Source: Candidatus Cloacimonadota bacterium
Lineage (GTDB): Bacteria; Cloacimonadota; Cloacimonadia; Cloacimonadales; Cloacimonadaceae
Direction of reading: 5' to 3'
Assembly: GCA_023230025.1 (NCBI GenBank)
Contig: JALNYD010000022.1
Span: 1-19,054 of the forward strand
DNA length: 19,054 bases
The notes under the pieces are model-generated. The model had not been told where the DNA came from and made no database searches. It was given only the letters and a program-made list of their open reading frames with translations. How positions within the stretch are numbered: the first letter of the stretch is position 1; each line of letters opens with the position of its first letter. Positions 1 to 8,400 of this stretch are shown here, piece by piece. A program made the translations under genes and the position numbers.

Positions 1-2238
1 CTGTTTGGCGCTTTGCACAGTGAGCATATAAACCTGGTTTCAAAGTCCCTGCCGGAACTAGGTATCCCTGAAGATTTCTGCAAATATGGAGATTACGGAT
101 TGTTTGTAGGGGGCTCACATCATCTTGCCATTGTGGATTTCGATGAACCCAGTGGAATGCCTATAGCGGTGCTGGAAATCCCGGGAATTAATGACCAAAG
201 CTCTCAAGTGCTGTGCTATGGCAACTACGCCTATCTCTATTTGTATAAAAGCATATACGTTATCTCCTTGCAGGATATCCGGCACCCTATTGTGGTTAAT
301 GTGCTTGATCTGGGGGCAAACCACAGAGGAGGCCTGATCCGGGACGATATTCTTTATATTGCCACTTCGCTGGGCTTTCTCAGCTCTTACAAACTGTCTG
401 ATCCGGAACTTCCCATCAGCATGGATAGCATCGGCATAAGTAATTTCGCCAGAGGCTATATGGTTGCCGGTGATGGTTTTATCGTATGCCAGGGCGATTC
501 CCTATTGATAGTGGATACATCTGATCCTTACGATTTACGGCCCTGCATCGCTCTTGCCTATAGCGACAGCTCACAGGAGTATCAGGACAGCCGGATTGCT
601 GCCATGGGACAATACCTTATCTGCAATAGCCTGAATGAACTAAGGGTGTATAGCCTCGCCAATCCGGATGCCCCCATCCTGATCAGCAGCACGATTCTGG
701 ATTGCGCTGATCTGATATATCGAACCCACATCCACGATAATGTCCTCTGGTCTTTATACCGTGACCCACCCATCGATAGTGATGAAATTGGGCTCATGGC
801 TATTGACCTAAGCAATCCCAATTCACCCGTGACCAGCCTGAAGCATAGTATGAAGACGGATTGGGAACACCCCTCACTCTTTATGCGAGCTTCGGGTGAC
901 CGGATGGTGTTTATCCATTCTGAGTATTCACCAGAATCACTCCGGACAGCAGTCCTTAGCGGTAGCAGCTACACATTATCCGACTACAATTTCCAATATG
1001 ATGGCATTTGGAATATTGTAGCCAATGACACTTGGATTGCCGGGTTTAACTCCGTATTCAATGTTCTTGATTATCGCAGTGACAGTTCGCTATACCCCAC
1101 CAAATCGATTGAGCCGGTATCTTTGGTGGGGAATTTGCTGCAACTGAAGGACAAAATGCTCTTAGATGCCTATTCGTTTGTCTATAACGATGAAACTTAT
1201 GGCGCTTATGCCCCTGCACTGAATATCTATGACCTGCAAACCGGAAACAAGCTGAGCAGCTTTCCCCTGCCAGTGGATCAAAGTGGGAATTTTTTCACCA
1301 ACCCACTGAGTATTGAGATATACAATAATCATGCCTTGCTCAGCAACCATCTGGGCGGATTGGTCTGCCTTGACATCTCAGATCCGGCAAATCCCAGCCA
1401 ACTGTATTGGCTGATGGACCCTTTCCATGCTGTCTATCAATCGGCAGTTCGCGGCAATGAGCTCTGGCTGGCTACCTATGTAAACATGGCGGGAGGATAC
1501 CTGCGCTGCTATGATATCTCCGAGTTTGCCAGCCCCATCCTGAAGTATCAGATCAACCTGGGGGATGTGTCCCCGGATCAGATGCTGATAATGGGCGATT
1601 ACCTCTATGTAAAATTGCACACTTATCTGAGGTGTTATCGATTGGGAGCGGATAGCATTCTGGCGCAAAATGATTACTTTTTGGCCGGTATTGATCTGAA
1701 ATATATGCTTCCCCTTGGTAAAGGCATACTGCTGGGTGGAGATGAACGCATGATCGTGCTTTCGCTAAGGAATCCGCTTCATCCGGAGCAAACCGGCTCT
1801 CAGAGATTGGAGTGGTATCAATCCCATGGTTACAACCCGTATTACTATCTTCAAACCCAATACGCTGTGAATAAGCATAATGTCCTGGTAGCCGATGGAA
1901 CCAGCCTGAAGTGCTTTGATGCCAGCTTGGCTGCGGCTATGTGCGAAGCGGATCTGGATTTCGAGACTCAGGCTTTACAGGTTTTCCCCAATCCCGGACG
2001 GGGAGAGGTTTCCATCGGCTATCAGGCAGCCTCAACCGGATCGGCCAGCGTGGAAATCTATAATCTACGCGGTCAAAAGATGAAAAGCACCCGTATCAAC
2101 TCCACAATGGAAGGCCTGAACATCCATCAGTTGGTTCTCACCGACGATGACGGGCGCAAATTGGCAGCCGGAATATATATCCTGAAAGTACGTGCCGGTG
2201 CCATCAAGCAAACTTCTAAACTGGTGGTGACGCAGTGA
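1..2238 (+). CDS. Secreted LVIVD-repeat beta-propeller protein with T9SS type A sorting domain (5' partial)
   Basis: The frame is open from the first base (codons CTG TTT GGC GCT precede the first TTG), so the true start lies outside the window; 745 residues are visible and no signal peptide can be seen. The body repeats LVIVD-like blade motifs, for example HLAIVDF, LLIVDTSDP, LMAIDLSNP, LVCLDISDP, LRCYDIS and MIVLSLRNP, roughly every 50-100 residues, as in extracellular beta-propellers. From about residue 655 the C-terminus has the layout of a T9SS type A sorting domain: VFPNPGRGEV, then VEIYNLRGQKM, then GIYILKVRAG, ending KLVVTQ. Known for the family: this tail directs export across the outer membrane by the type IX system and is usually removed afterwards. 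The ligand or role of the propeller cannot be deduced. It ends at TGA with no clear intrinsic terminator behind it. Confidence 0.85.
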   Translation: MFGALHSEHINLVSKSLPELGIPEDFCKYGDYGLFVGGSHHLAIVDFDEPSGMPIAVLEIPGINDQSSQVLCYGNYAYLYLYKSIYVISLQDIRHPIVVNVLDLGANHRGGLIRDDILYIATSLGFLSSYKLSDPELPISMDSIGISNFARGYMVAGDGFIVCQGDSLLIVDTSDPYDLRPCIALAYSDSSQEYQDSRIAAMGQYLICNSLNELRVYSLANPDAPILISSTILDCADLIYRTHIHDNVLWSLYRDPPIDSDEIGLMAIDLSNPNSPVTSLKHSMKTDWEHPSLFMRASGDRMVFIHSEYSPESLRTAVLSGSSYTLSDYNFQYDGIWNIVANDTWIAGFNSVFNVLDYRSDSSLYPTKSIEPVSLVGNLLQLKDKMLLDAYSFVYNDETYGAYAPALNIYDLQTGNKLSSFPLPVDQSGNFFTNPLSIEIYNNHALLSNHLGGLVCLDISDPANPSQLYWLMDPFHAVYQSAVRGNELWLATYVNMAGGYLRCYDISEFASPILKYQINLGDVSPDQMLIMGDYLYVKLHTYLRCYRLGADSILAQNDYFLAGIDLKYMLPLGKGILLGGDERMIVLSLRNPLHPEQTGSQRLEWYQSHGYNPYYYLQTQYAVNKHNVLVADGTSLKCFDASLAAAMCEADLDFETQALQVFPNPGRGEVSIGYQAASTGSASVEIYNLRGQKMKSTRINSTMEGLNIHQLVLTDDDGRKLAAGIYILKVRAGAIKQTSKLVVTQ

Positions 2239-2472
2239 TTTGTTGCTCAAATAAGGCAATAAAGCCAGGAACTGGGCGGAGAGAATGTGTTTCATTGTCT
2301 TATCTTTATTGAGACCATTGTGGCGCTTCCCAAGCCTAAATCAGATCAATCCAATACCCTGAGTACTACCTTTCGATACCCATACTGGTATATTGCATAT
2401 ATCATTACGGGTATTTTTGTCTGGATTTGAGTATGAGTATATTGAGAACCACTTGGACCAATAGTGCCCGAA

Positions 2473-2588
2473 TTGACGTTTTCAGTGATGGTTTACATCG
2501 GCTCAACCTTTTTCTTCATCTGGCTTCGCCAAATTAACACCAACCTTTGAGACACTACCTGGATTTGATGTTTTCGGTGATGATGTAC
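2473..2588. repeat. Imperfect direct repeat pair (24 nt, 20/24 identical)
   Basis: Copy 1 at 2473-2496 and copy 2 at 2565-2588 share the core GTTTTC[A/G]GTGATG and differ at four positions. Preceding sequence also matches loosely: TTGAGA followed by a TGGA-containing stretch at 2442 and 2547. This suggests one longer unit duplicated about 92-105 bp apart and then eroded. Confidence 0.45.
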
Positions 2589-2701
2589 GGCTGTATCAGT
2601 GGGGATGAGCAATAAAAAAGATTGACTACATACCAATTGTGGATTCTCTTGCCCATACATTGTAACATACTGGTATTTATAGCCTATGTAGATAGATAAA
2701 C

Positions 2702-2706
2702 AGGAG
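2702..2706 (+). promoter_or_regulatory. Shine-Dalgarno AGGAG of the solute-binding lipoprotein gene
   Basis: AGGAG lies 5 nt before the ATG at 2712, fixing that start. The resulting N-terminus is a lipoprotein signal peptide, which agrees. Confidence 0.8.
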
Positions 2707-2711
2707 TAATT

Positions 2712-3989
2712 ATGCGACGTATTTTGATCGTTGTGATGCTGATCAGCTTATTATTGGGAGCTTGTGGAAAAACGCTGACATCTACCAGAACTAAGGTAAC
2801 TTTCTGGCATGGATTAAGCGGCCCCCTTGGAGACACTTTGACCGAGATGATCCGGGAATTCAATCGTTCCCAGGATGAAATCGAGGTGGTTGCAAATCCC
2901 ATCAGTAGCTATACGGCTTTGTCACAGAAGCTGATGGCCTCAATACAAGCTAAAAAGCAGCCTGATATTGCTCAAGTTTTCGAAAGCTGGACTGCGAAGT
3001 ATATCGAAGCCGATGTACTTTGCCCGTTGGATTCGCTGTTTGCAGAAGATCCGGACTTTAGTGAAGAGGACTTGCTGGATATCTATCCCGTATTCAGGGA
3101 ATCGAACACCTTCAATGGCACGATGTATTCTTTCCCTTTCAACAAAAGCGTCCGAGCCTATTTCTATAATAAGGATGAGTTTTATCGCGCGGGTTTGGAT
3201 CCCGATCACTTTCCCCAGACCTGGCAGGAGTTTCGTGAATACAACAAGCTTCTCACCCGTGATACCGATGGTGATGGCAAAATCGACCGCTGGGGTACGA
3301 ACTTCAATGTCAATGAATGGCAATTTGTCAATCTCCTGCATCAAGCCGGGGGCAGGATCATCGATGAAACCGGGAAACCCATTTTGAATAGCGCAGCGGG
3401 AGTTGAAGCCCTAAACTTTATCCTGGACATGATGTTTAAGGATAAGAGCGTGTATCTGGTTCGCGAATATGAAGGTCAGAATGATTTTATGGCAGGGATT
3501 GTATCCATGTATGAAGGTTCCAGCGTATCCATCACCCACATGCGGCAGCAACCGATCAATTTCAACATCGGCTTCGCTCCACTGCCTACCTATAAAACCC
3601 GGCAAAGCGCAGTATCGGGTGCAAACATCGTGATCTTCCGCAGTGGTGATCGCAAACGCGAGCGAGCTGCCTGGGAGTTCATCAAGTGGTTTACCGCAAA
3701 AGAGCAGACCGCATATTGGAGCGTAAAAACCAGCTATATGCCGGTGCGCAGAAGCGCAATGGAAAGCGATGTCGTGAAAGATTTCCTGACTAAATATCCC
3801 CATTATCAGGGTATTTATTCTCAGCTTGAGGAAGCTGTTTACGAGCCTCAATCCTCTGCATGGTTCAAAGCCAGACCAGAGCTTAAAAGCTTCCTGGAAC
3901 GTGCGATGCGGGGTGATCTGACTGCTCAGGAAACTGTTGATGGTGCAGCAGCAAAGTTTGCAGAATTAATTGCTGCAGAAATGGAATAA
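2712..3989 (+). CDS. ABC transporter solute-binding lipoprotein, family 1 (UgpB/MalE-like)
   Basis: A 425-residue protein with a lipoprotein signal peptide and lipobox (LLLGAC, Cys18), so it is probably anchored by a lipid outside the inner membrane. The mature part matches extracellular solute-binding family 1, most like UgpB: an early TFWHGLSGPLGD strand, PDIAQVFE, then FPFNKSVRAYFYNKD, GLDPDHFPQTWQEF and a DTDGDGKIDRWG loop. The last is a Ca-binding-like DxDxDG segment that is common in this family. Later come a mid-domain YEGSS stretch and a WEFIKWFTA helix near the C-terminus. Family members deliver sugars, polyols or glycerol-3-phosphate to a membrane permease; the substrate here cannot be read from sequence. 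No permease or ATPase gene is adjacent, so the rest of the transporter must lie elsewhere, or the protein has another role. Length is normal for the family. Confidence 0.88.
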   Translation: MRRILIVVMLISLLLGACGKTLTSTRTKVTFWHGLSGPLGDTLTEMIREFNRSQDEIEVVANPISSYTALSQKLMASIQAKKQPDIAQVFESWTAKYIEADVLCPLDSLFAEDPDFSEEDLLDIYPVFRESNTFNGTMYSFPFNKSVRAYFYNKDEFYRAGLDPDHFPQTWQEFREYNKLLTRDTDGDGKIDRWGTNFNVNEWQFVNLLHQAGGRIIDETGKPILNSAAGVEALNFILDMMFKDKSVYLVREYEGQNDFMAGIVSMYEGSSVSITHMRQQPINFNIGFAPLPTYKTRQSAVSGANIVIFRSGDRKRERAAWEFIKWFTAKEQTAYWSVKTSYMPVRRSAMESDVVKDFLTKYPHYQGIYSQLEEAVYEPQSSAWFKARPELKSFLERAMRGDLTAQETVDGAAAKFAELIAAEME

Positions 3990-4000
3990 TGCTTTTTCTC

Positions 4001-4029
4001 TTGACAAAGAAAGGGCTTGAATAGTTTTG
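4001..4029 (+). promoter_or_regulatory. Probable promoter of tRNA-Leu
   Basis: A perfect TTGACA (4001-4006) is followed by TAGTTT at 4022-4027, a 15-bp spacer that is short for sigma-70. The same region also reads TAGTTTTG (4022-4029), which fits the Bacteroidota -7 consensus TAnnTTTG. A start around 4034-4038 would give a short tRNA leader. The box choice is uncertain. Confidence 0.5.
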
Positions 4030-4041
4030 AAACATATGCGT

Positions 4042-4129
4042 GCCGAAGTGGTGAAATTGGTAGACGCAGTGGACTCAAAATCCACCGGGCTTTGCGCCCA
4101 TGCCGGTTCGATTCCGGCCTTCGGCACCA
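4042..4129 (+). tRNA. tRNA-Leu(CAA)
   Basis: Complete class II cloverleaf of 88 nt including an encoded CCA. The acceptor stem is GCCGAAG (4042-4048) with CTTCGGC (4119-4125), discriminator A 4126, CCA 4127-4129. The anticodon stem GTGGA/TCCAC encloses the loop CTCAAAA, giving anticodon CAA (4076-4078), which reads UUG. The long variable arm (about 4086-4101, GGGC/GCCC hairpin) and the T arm GCCGG-TTCGATT-CCGGC are as expected for leucine. It stands alone between protein genes with its own promoter-like sequence; no integrase or attachment-site duplication is seen beside it. Confidence 0.97.
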
Positions 4130-4188
4130 CCTATTTAAAGGAGCAATTTGGCAAGTTTGCTACAATGCGATATTCTATGATTAGAGAA

Positions 4189-4213
4189 GGCAACTCCGTT
4201 TTGCCGGTTTTTT
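4189..4213 (+). terminator. Probable intrinsic terminator after tRNA-Leu
   Basis: Stem GGCAA (4189-4193) and TTGCC (4201-4205) around a 7-nt loop, followed by GG and six T (4208-4213). The stem is short at 5 bp, but the U-tract is good and the position, 60 nt after the tRNA, is suitable. Confidence 0.45.
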
Positions 4214-4306
4214 CGCAAGTGCTGACAGAGCGAGAATACCTGCCTTGTTTAAGAAGGGATGTTTTAGCTGCCCTGACAACCATTTTAGTACTAACGCAGA
4301 ACCCGT

Positions 4307-4311
4307 GGAGG
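4307..4311 (+). promoter_or_regulatory. Shine-Dalgarno GGAGG of the PorV/PorQ-family gene
   Basis: GGAGG lies 5 nt before the ATG at 4317 and supports this start; translation from it gives a clean signal peptide. The 4214-4306 stretch before it holds CTGACA boxes at 4222 and 4273 but no convincing -10 at the right distance. Confidence 0.75.
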
Positions 4312-4316
4312 TATAG

Positions 4317-5342
4317 ATGTCCCTCAGACATATTACAATAAGCCTGTGCCTGATCCTTGTTGGAGTTGCGCCCTTGGCAGCAATATCTCAAGGCTCATTA
4401 CTATTTCTCACATTTGAACCCGGTGGTCGTGCCAATGGTATGGGACGCGCCTACAGTGCAGTTGCAGATGATGCCTTTGCGATGTGGTGGAATCCGGGTG
4501 CAACAGCTTTCAATCGAAAAGGTCAGCTTGCCGCCAACCATATTCCCTGGCTGCAGGGCTCTGGTGTGAATGACATGTTCTACGAATATCTGGGCTGGAA
4601 CCAATATTTTGAGGGAATAGGCAATCTGAATGCTCACATCGTGTTGTTGGATGCCGGAACTCAGGATCAAACGGATTCCAGCGGATTATCATTGGGAATA
4701 TTCCATTCCTTCGATATCGCTGGTGCAGTTGGTTATTCTGATGAGATCATCCCTGGTAAACTTGGAGTGGGAGCAAACTTCAAGCTTATCTATAGCTATC
4801 TGGCTCCCCCAACTGGTTTTACTGATTCAGAGGGCAAAGCTTTTAGTTTTGGATTTGATCTTGGAGCAAAGTATCTGGATTTAGCCAATTTGGAAGGGCT
4901 TGATCTATCCTTTGTGATTCAGAATATTGGCCCTGACGTGACCTTTGTGGATCAGGATCAGGCCGATCCCTCACCCATGACGATACGTCTTGGAACAGCT
5001 TACACTGTGTTCTCCAGTCCACTAAACAGCTTGATAGTATCTGCTGAAGCTTCCAAAATGCTGGCCAATGAAGATCCATTGTACGAACGCTTTTTGACTG
5101 GTTGGGAATACATGGATGAAACAATCTATGGCGTTGGTGGTGAATACACCTATCTGGATCTGATCTCTTTACGTGGCGGGTATTTCTATGATGAAGCCGG
5201 CAGCATCACCGGACCCAGCTTTGGAGTAGGTATTCAATATAAGATTGATACCCGCTACAAGCTGAATGCAGATTTCTCAATGGTACCTGCAGGCGAATTG
5301 ACCGATTTTAACAAAGTCTTTTCTCTGGGCTTTGAGTTCTAA
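4317..5342 (+). CDS. PorV/PorQ-family outer-membrane beta-barrel protein
   Basis: A 341-residue protein with an N-terminal signal peptide (about residues 1-23, ending near LAAIS). The mature N-terminus carries the hallmark of the PorV/PorQ family: FLTFEPGGRANGMG, then AYSAVADDAFAMWWNPGA. The rest is rich in alternating beta strands with glycine and aromatic residues (SFGFDLGAKYLDL, GVGGEYTYLDLISLRGGY, FGVGIQYKID), and the last residue is Phe (FSLGFEF), as usual for outer-membrane barrels. Known for the family: PorV binds T9SS cargo as it leaves the translocon and hands it to the attachment complex; other members are of unknown function. A T9SS cargo gene, the M6 protease, lies directly downstream, so an accessory role in type IX export is plausible. 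Whether it is a true PorV or another paralog cannot be settled here. Confidence 0.85.
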   Translation: MSLRHITISLCLILVGVAPLAAISQGSLLFLTFEPGGRANGMGRAYSAVADDAFAMWWNPGATAFNRKGQLAANHIPWLQGSGVNDMFYEYLGWNQYFEGIGNLNAHIVLLDAGTQDQTDSSGLSLGIFHSFDIAGAVGYSDEIIPGKLGVGANFKLIYSYLAPPTGFTDSEGKAFSFGFDLGAKYLDLANLEGLDLSFVIQNIGPDVTFVDQDQADPSPMTIRLGTAYTVFSSPLNSLIVSAEASKMLANEDPLYERFLTGWEYMDETIYGVGGEYTYLDLISLRGGYFYDEAGSITGPSFGVGIQYKIDTRYKLNADFSMVPAGELTDFNKVFSLGFEF

Positions 5343-5360
5343 GAACTAAGGGAAATGAAT

Positions 5361-5389
5361 CCGAAGCAGAGCCCAAGCTTCTGCTTCGG
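5361..5389 (+). terminator. Perfect 10-bp-stem hairpin between the PorV/PorQ and M6 protease genes
   Basis: CCGAAGCAGA (5361-5370) and TCTGCTTCGG (5380-5389) pair perfectly around a 9-nt loop. The following sequence GTTTGGTATTCTTT is only moderately U-rich. It ends 14 nt before the protease ATG (5404), so it may be a terminator for the upstream gene, a leaky attenuator, or a translational control structure. Confidence 0.65.
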
Positions 5390-5403
5390 GTTTGGTATTC
5401 TTT

Positions 5404-8400
5404 ATGAATAGAATCGCCGCTTTTGGGCAGCAGTGGGGCTTTAAGATCAGAGTGATATCGGTCTTACTCTGTCTTGGTATTGCATTCCAGCCCCTCTCAG
5501 GTGCCAAAATGCGTTTGAGACCCTACAAAGGGAGCTCATCAGCAAAGAAGCATCCTTATGTTGATCAACTCAGACAAGCCTCTTCACCAATTGATAGCCA
5601 GCGGAAAGATCAAAATTACGAACAATTGCTGGTGATTTTGGTGGATTTTCAGGAAGAACTGCCAGATGATCCCTATACCACCGGAAATGGCAAATTTCAA
5701 CTGGAAGCGGATCCTTCCTATCAATATTCAATTGGGGCTCCCCCGCACAATCGTGAATACTTCGAGGAAAACCTTTCGGCGATGTACCATTATTATCAGG
5801 CAGTTTCGGCCGGTACCTATCATCTATCATACGATGTCTGGCCCAAAGATAAACCTGCTTACACTCTGCCGAAATCGCTGAGCTATTATAATCCTCCAGA
5901 TGCTTCATCCAACGACTTTGTAGAAAAGATGGAGGAGTATTTTAAAACGGCATTTGAAACAGCAGATGCCGATGATCCCGAGATCAATTTCTCAAGTTAC
6001 GGACACTATATGATCATCCATGCTGGGTCAGACTGGCAACATGATATTATGGGTGATAGCCCCTCCGATCTGCCTTCCTTTTTTATCACTGTAGGGGAGG
6101 GGAAAGAAGCTGTGGTGGATGGTGGCGGTACCTTGATTTCTCGTGCCTGCAACGTCCCCGCGACCATTTCTCAGGATTTCTCTGTGAGCGAAGAGGATGG
6201 ACACAATATCCATTCTGGATACGGTGCCTTGAATGCAGTTCTCTTCCATGAATTTGGCCATTCCCTGGGATTAGTGGATCTGTACAATGTGCGTACATTC
6301 TATCCGATGGTGGGCAGTTTTGACATCATGGATAGTGGTGGTTCTGGCGTGTTGGTGGATGAGCTCACAAACGGAGATTGGGTGATGGTCGAAGGAGCAT
6401 TACCAACTCTTCCCGGAGCGTTCAGCAGAGCGTTGCTCTTTGCAAAAGATCTACGAGAAAAAGGCGCGATGATTGATTTTGAGGATTTGCCTCCCAATAT
6501 TGATAGCAATCTGGCAGCCAGTTCCAGGATGCCTGATGGTATGGTGGTGCCCACCATAATTAAATACAGGTTGAACCCCCGGGAGTATTACCTCTTTGAA
6601 AATCGAAGTGTAGATCCGGATGGGGATGGCGGCACTGCGGTCTTTGGCTCTCTGGATAGTCGGGTGATCTTGTATCCCACTCCTTTTGCAGACCCGGATA
6701 ATAATCCCAGCTATGAATATGACTATCTTCTGCCTTCCTTTATCGGCACCGATGGTTCTGCAGTGGGCGGAGGCATCCTGGCTTGGTATGTGAATGAAGA
6801 AGTAATCTACGACGAGGGGCAGATTCTGGAGGATGACACGCTGTGGTCAAACTTCCAGAACAACTCCATTAATACGAACTTCAATCGTCCTGGTGTGCGT
6901 GTCCTGGAAGCAGATGGCTTACAAGATATTGGAGAGCCCTATTCCTCATATTGGACAGGTACTGCTTATGAATACTTTCACGCCAGAAAACCCTTGTTGG
7001 ACGGAGAAGGACGCTTTGTAAACTGGACTCAGGAAATCTGGCGACCTACTTTGAGTTCCAGCACCAATCCCGCTTTGGTTGATGAAAATGGCCTGGGAAG
7101 CGTGTTTTATCTGGATGATATCTCAAATCCCTCTGCGCTGATGAGCTTCAAGGCAAAATCCAGCTTTTTCCCGGATGTGTTTGCCGCTCAACTGGAGTAT
7201 CCGAGTTTTCCCGCAGCATTAATCAATACCAATTATAGCGACATATCGGTTCCATTCTTTGGCCTTCAAACCCTGAATCTATATTCCTATCTGAATAGTG
7301 AGTGGCAAAACCTGTTGGGAAGCTCTCCGCTTTTAATGTGGTCATTCTCTCATGCACCAGTAGTATGTGATGTTGATTTGGATGGTTATCAGGATCTGGT
7401 GGTCATTCAAGATAAGGTATTGCACTTCATTAACTTCTCGGATATCACGATTCAGGAAAAGCAAATTGTATTTCCCGACGCCCTGCATGCTCCGGTGGTT
7501 TATGACAACTCCTTGTATTTATATTCTGATGCCGCCATCTATAGGATGAAAGACTTTGCTGTGGAAAACTATTGCAGTATTCCCGGCGTAAAAGGGATTG
7601 CCCTGTGGCAGGATCGTATGGCTGTCCAATTGGAAAATGAATTGAAGATTCTGAAAACTACAGATTTTTCAGAGCTCCAAAGCCTGGCTCTTCCAGAGAG
7701 CTTTGGTGCCTATAACCCCGTGTTGTGGCACCATCAGGATGAGTGTTTGATCTTCTTGACAGCGGATAGTGGAAACATATATAGTTTTGATGGCAGTAGT
7801 CTGCATAAGGTGTTTAGTAATCCAGGTCTGGAACTTCCATCGCAACCAGGCTTGTTCCAGGAAGCCGGTGATGTTCTCAAGCTATTCTTTGGCTTGGGAA
7901 ACAGAGCTTATCTGATCCATCATAATGGCTTGTTGGAAGCGGGTTTCCCGCTGTATCTGGATCAGGTGCTCATTGAAGAACATGGGTTATCCCGAGCGGT
8001 TATGCACAATGATCAGGTCTTGATGTATCTACCTGTGAAGGATCAGGGCACAATTGCCATCTCTGACTCTGCAGAGCTAAGAGCTGATTATGCCATGCTC
8101 TACCATCTGGCGCAGATAAACGATAAATACAAGCAGGACTACCTGCAGTTTGATTCAATCAATGGAAATCTGCTTTGGTACTACGCTGTTGGAAATCAAG
8201 CCAAGATTCACAGCATGCCGGCTGTCAGCAATCCGATCTTGTGGAATGCCCGGGATGCCGGTTCAGCAGGAAGCCTGAACGGGGGACCCTTGCAGGGCCT
8301 GACCCCTCCACAAACAGCATTTGACGCCTATGTGTATCCCAATCCGGTGCGTGATCAATTGTTTAGATTGCGGGTTTTGGGTGCTCAAGCAGGTATTAAG

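Larger units (their letters stand above)
2239..2711. other. 473-bp intergenic region with degenerate direct repeats, no credible gene
   Basis: No convincing coding frame was found on either strand. Visible structure: CATACTGGTAT occurs exactly at 2381-2391 and 2666-2676; CTGGATTTGA occurs at 2421-2430 and 2559-2568; a 24-nt segment at 2473-2496 recurs at 2565-2588 with four mismatches. The second CATACTGGTAT copy lies about 35 bp upstream of the next start codon. A TTGACT at 2622-2627 could be a -35 box, but no -10 sits at a normal distance. The stretch may be an eroded repeat or old coding DNA plus the promoter of the lipoprotein gene. Confidence 0.5.

Noticed and set aside
2968..3387. 139-codon + strand ORF inside the solute-binding gene
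   Set aside because: Alternative frame of a gene with clear family motifs; no independent start signal.
4042..4129. tRNA-Leu as an integration site for a genomic island
   Set aside because: No integrase gene is nearby and no repeat of the tRNA 3' end was seen downstream in the window.
4027..4341. 104-codon ORF across the tRNA-Leu locus
   Set aside because: It runs through the complete tRNA and the start of the next gene, has no ribosome site and no recognisable protein; it is a chance frame.
5392..5403. TTG at 5392 as start of the M6 protease
   Set aside because: ATG at 5404 is in frame, stands right before the basic and hydrophobic signal sequence, and TTG 5392 begins only 3 nt after the hairpin stem.
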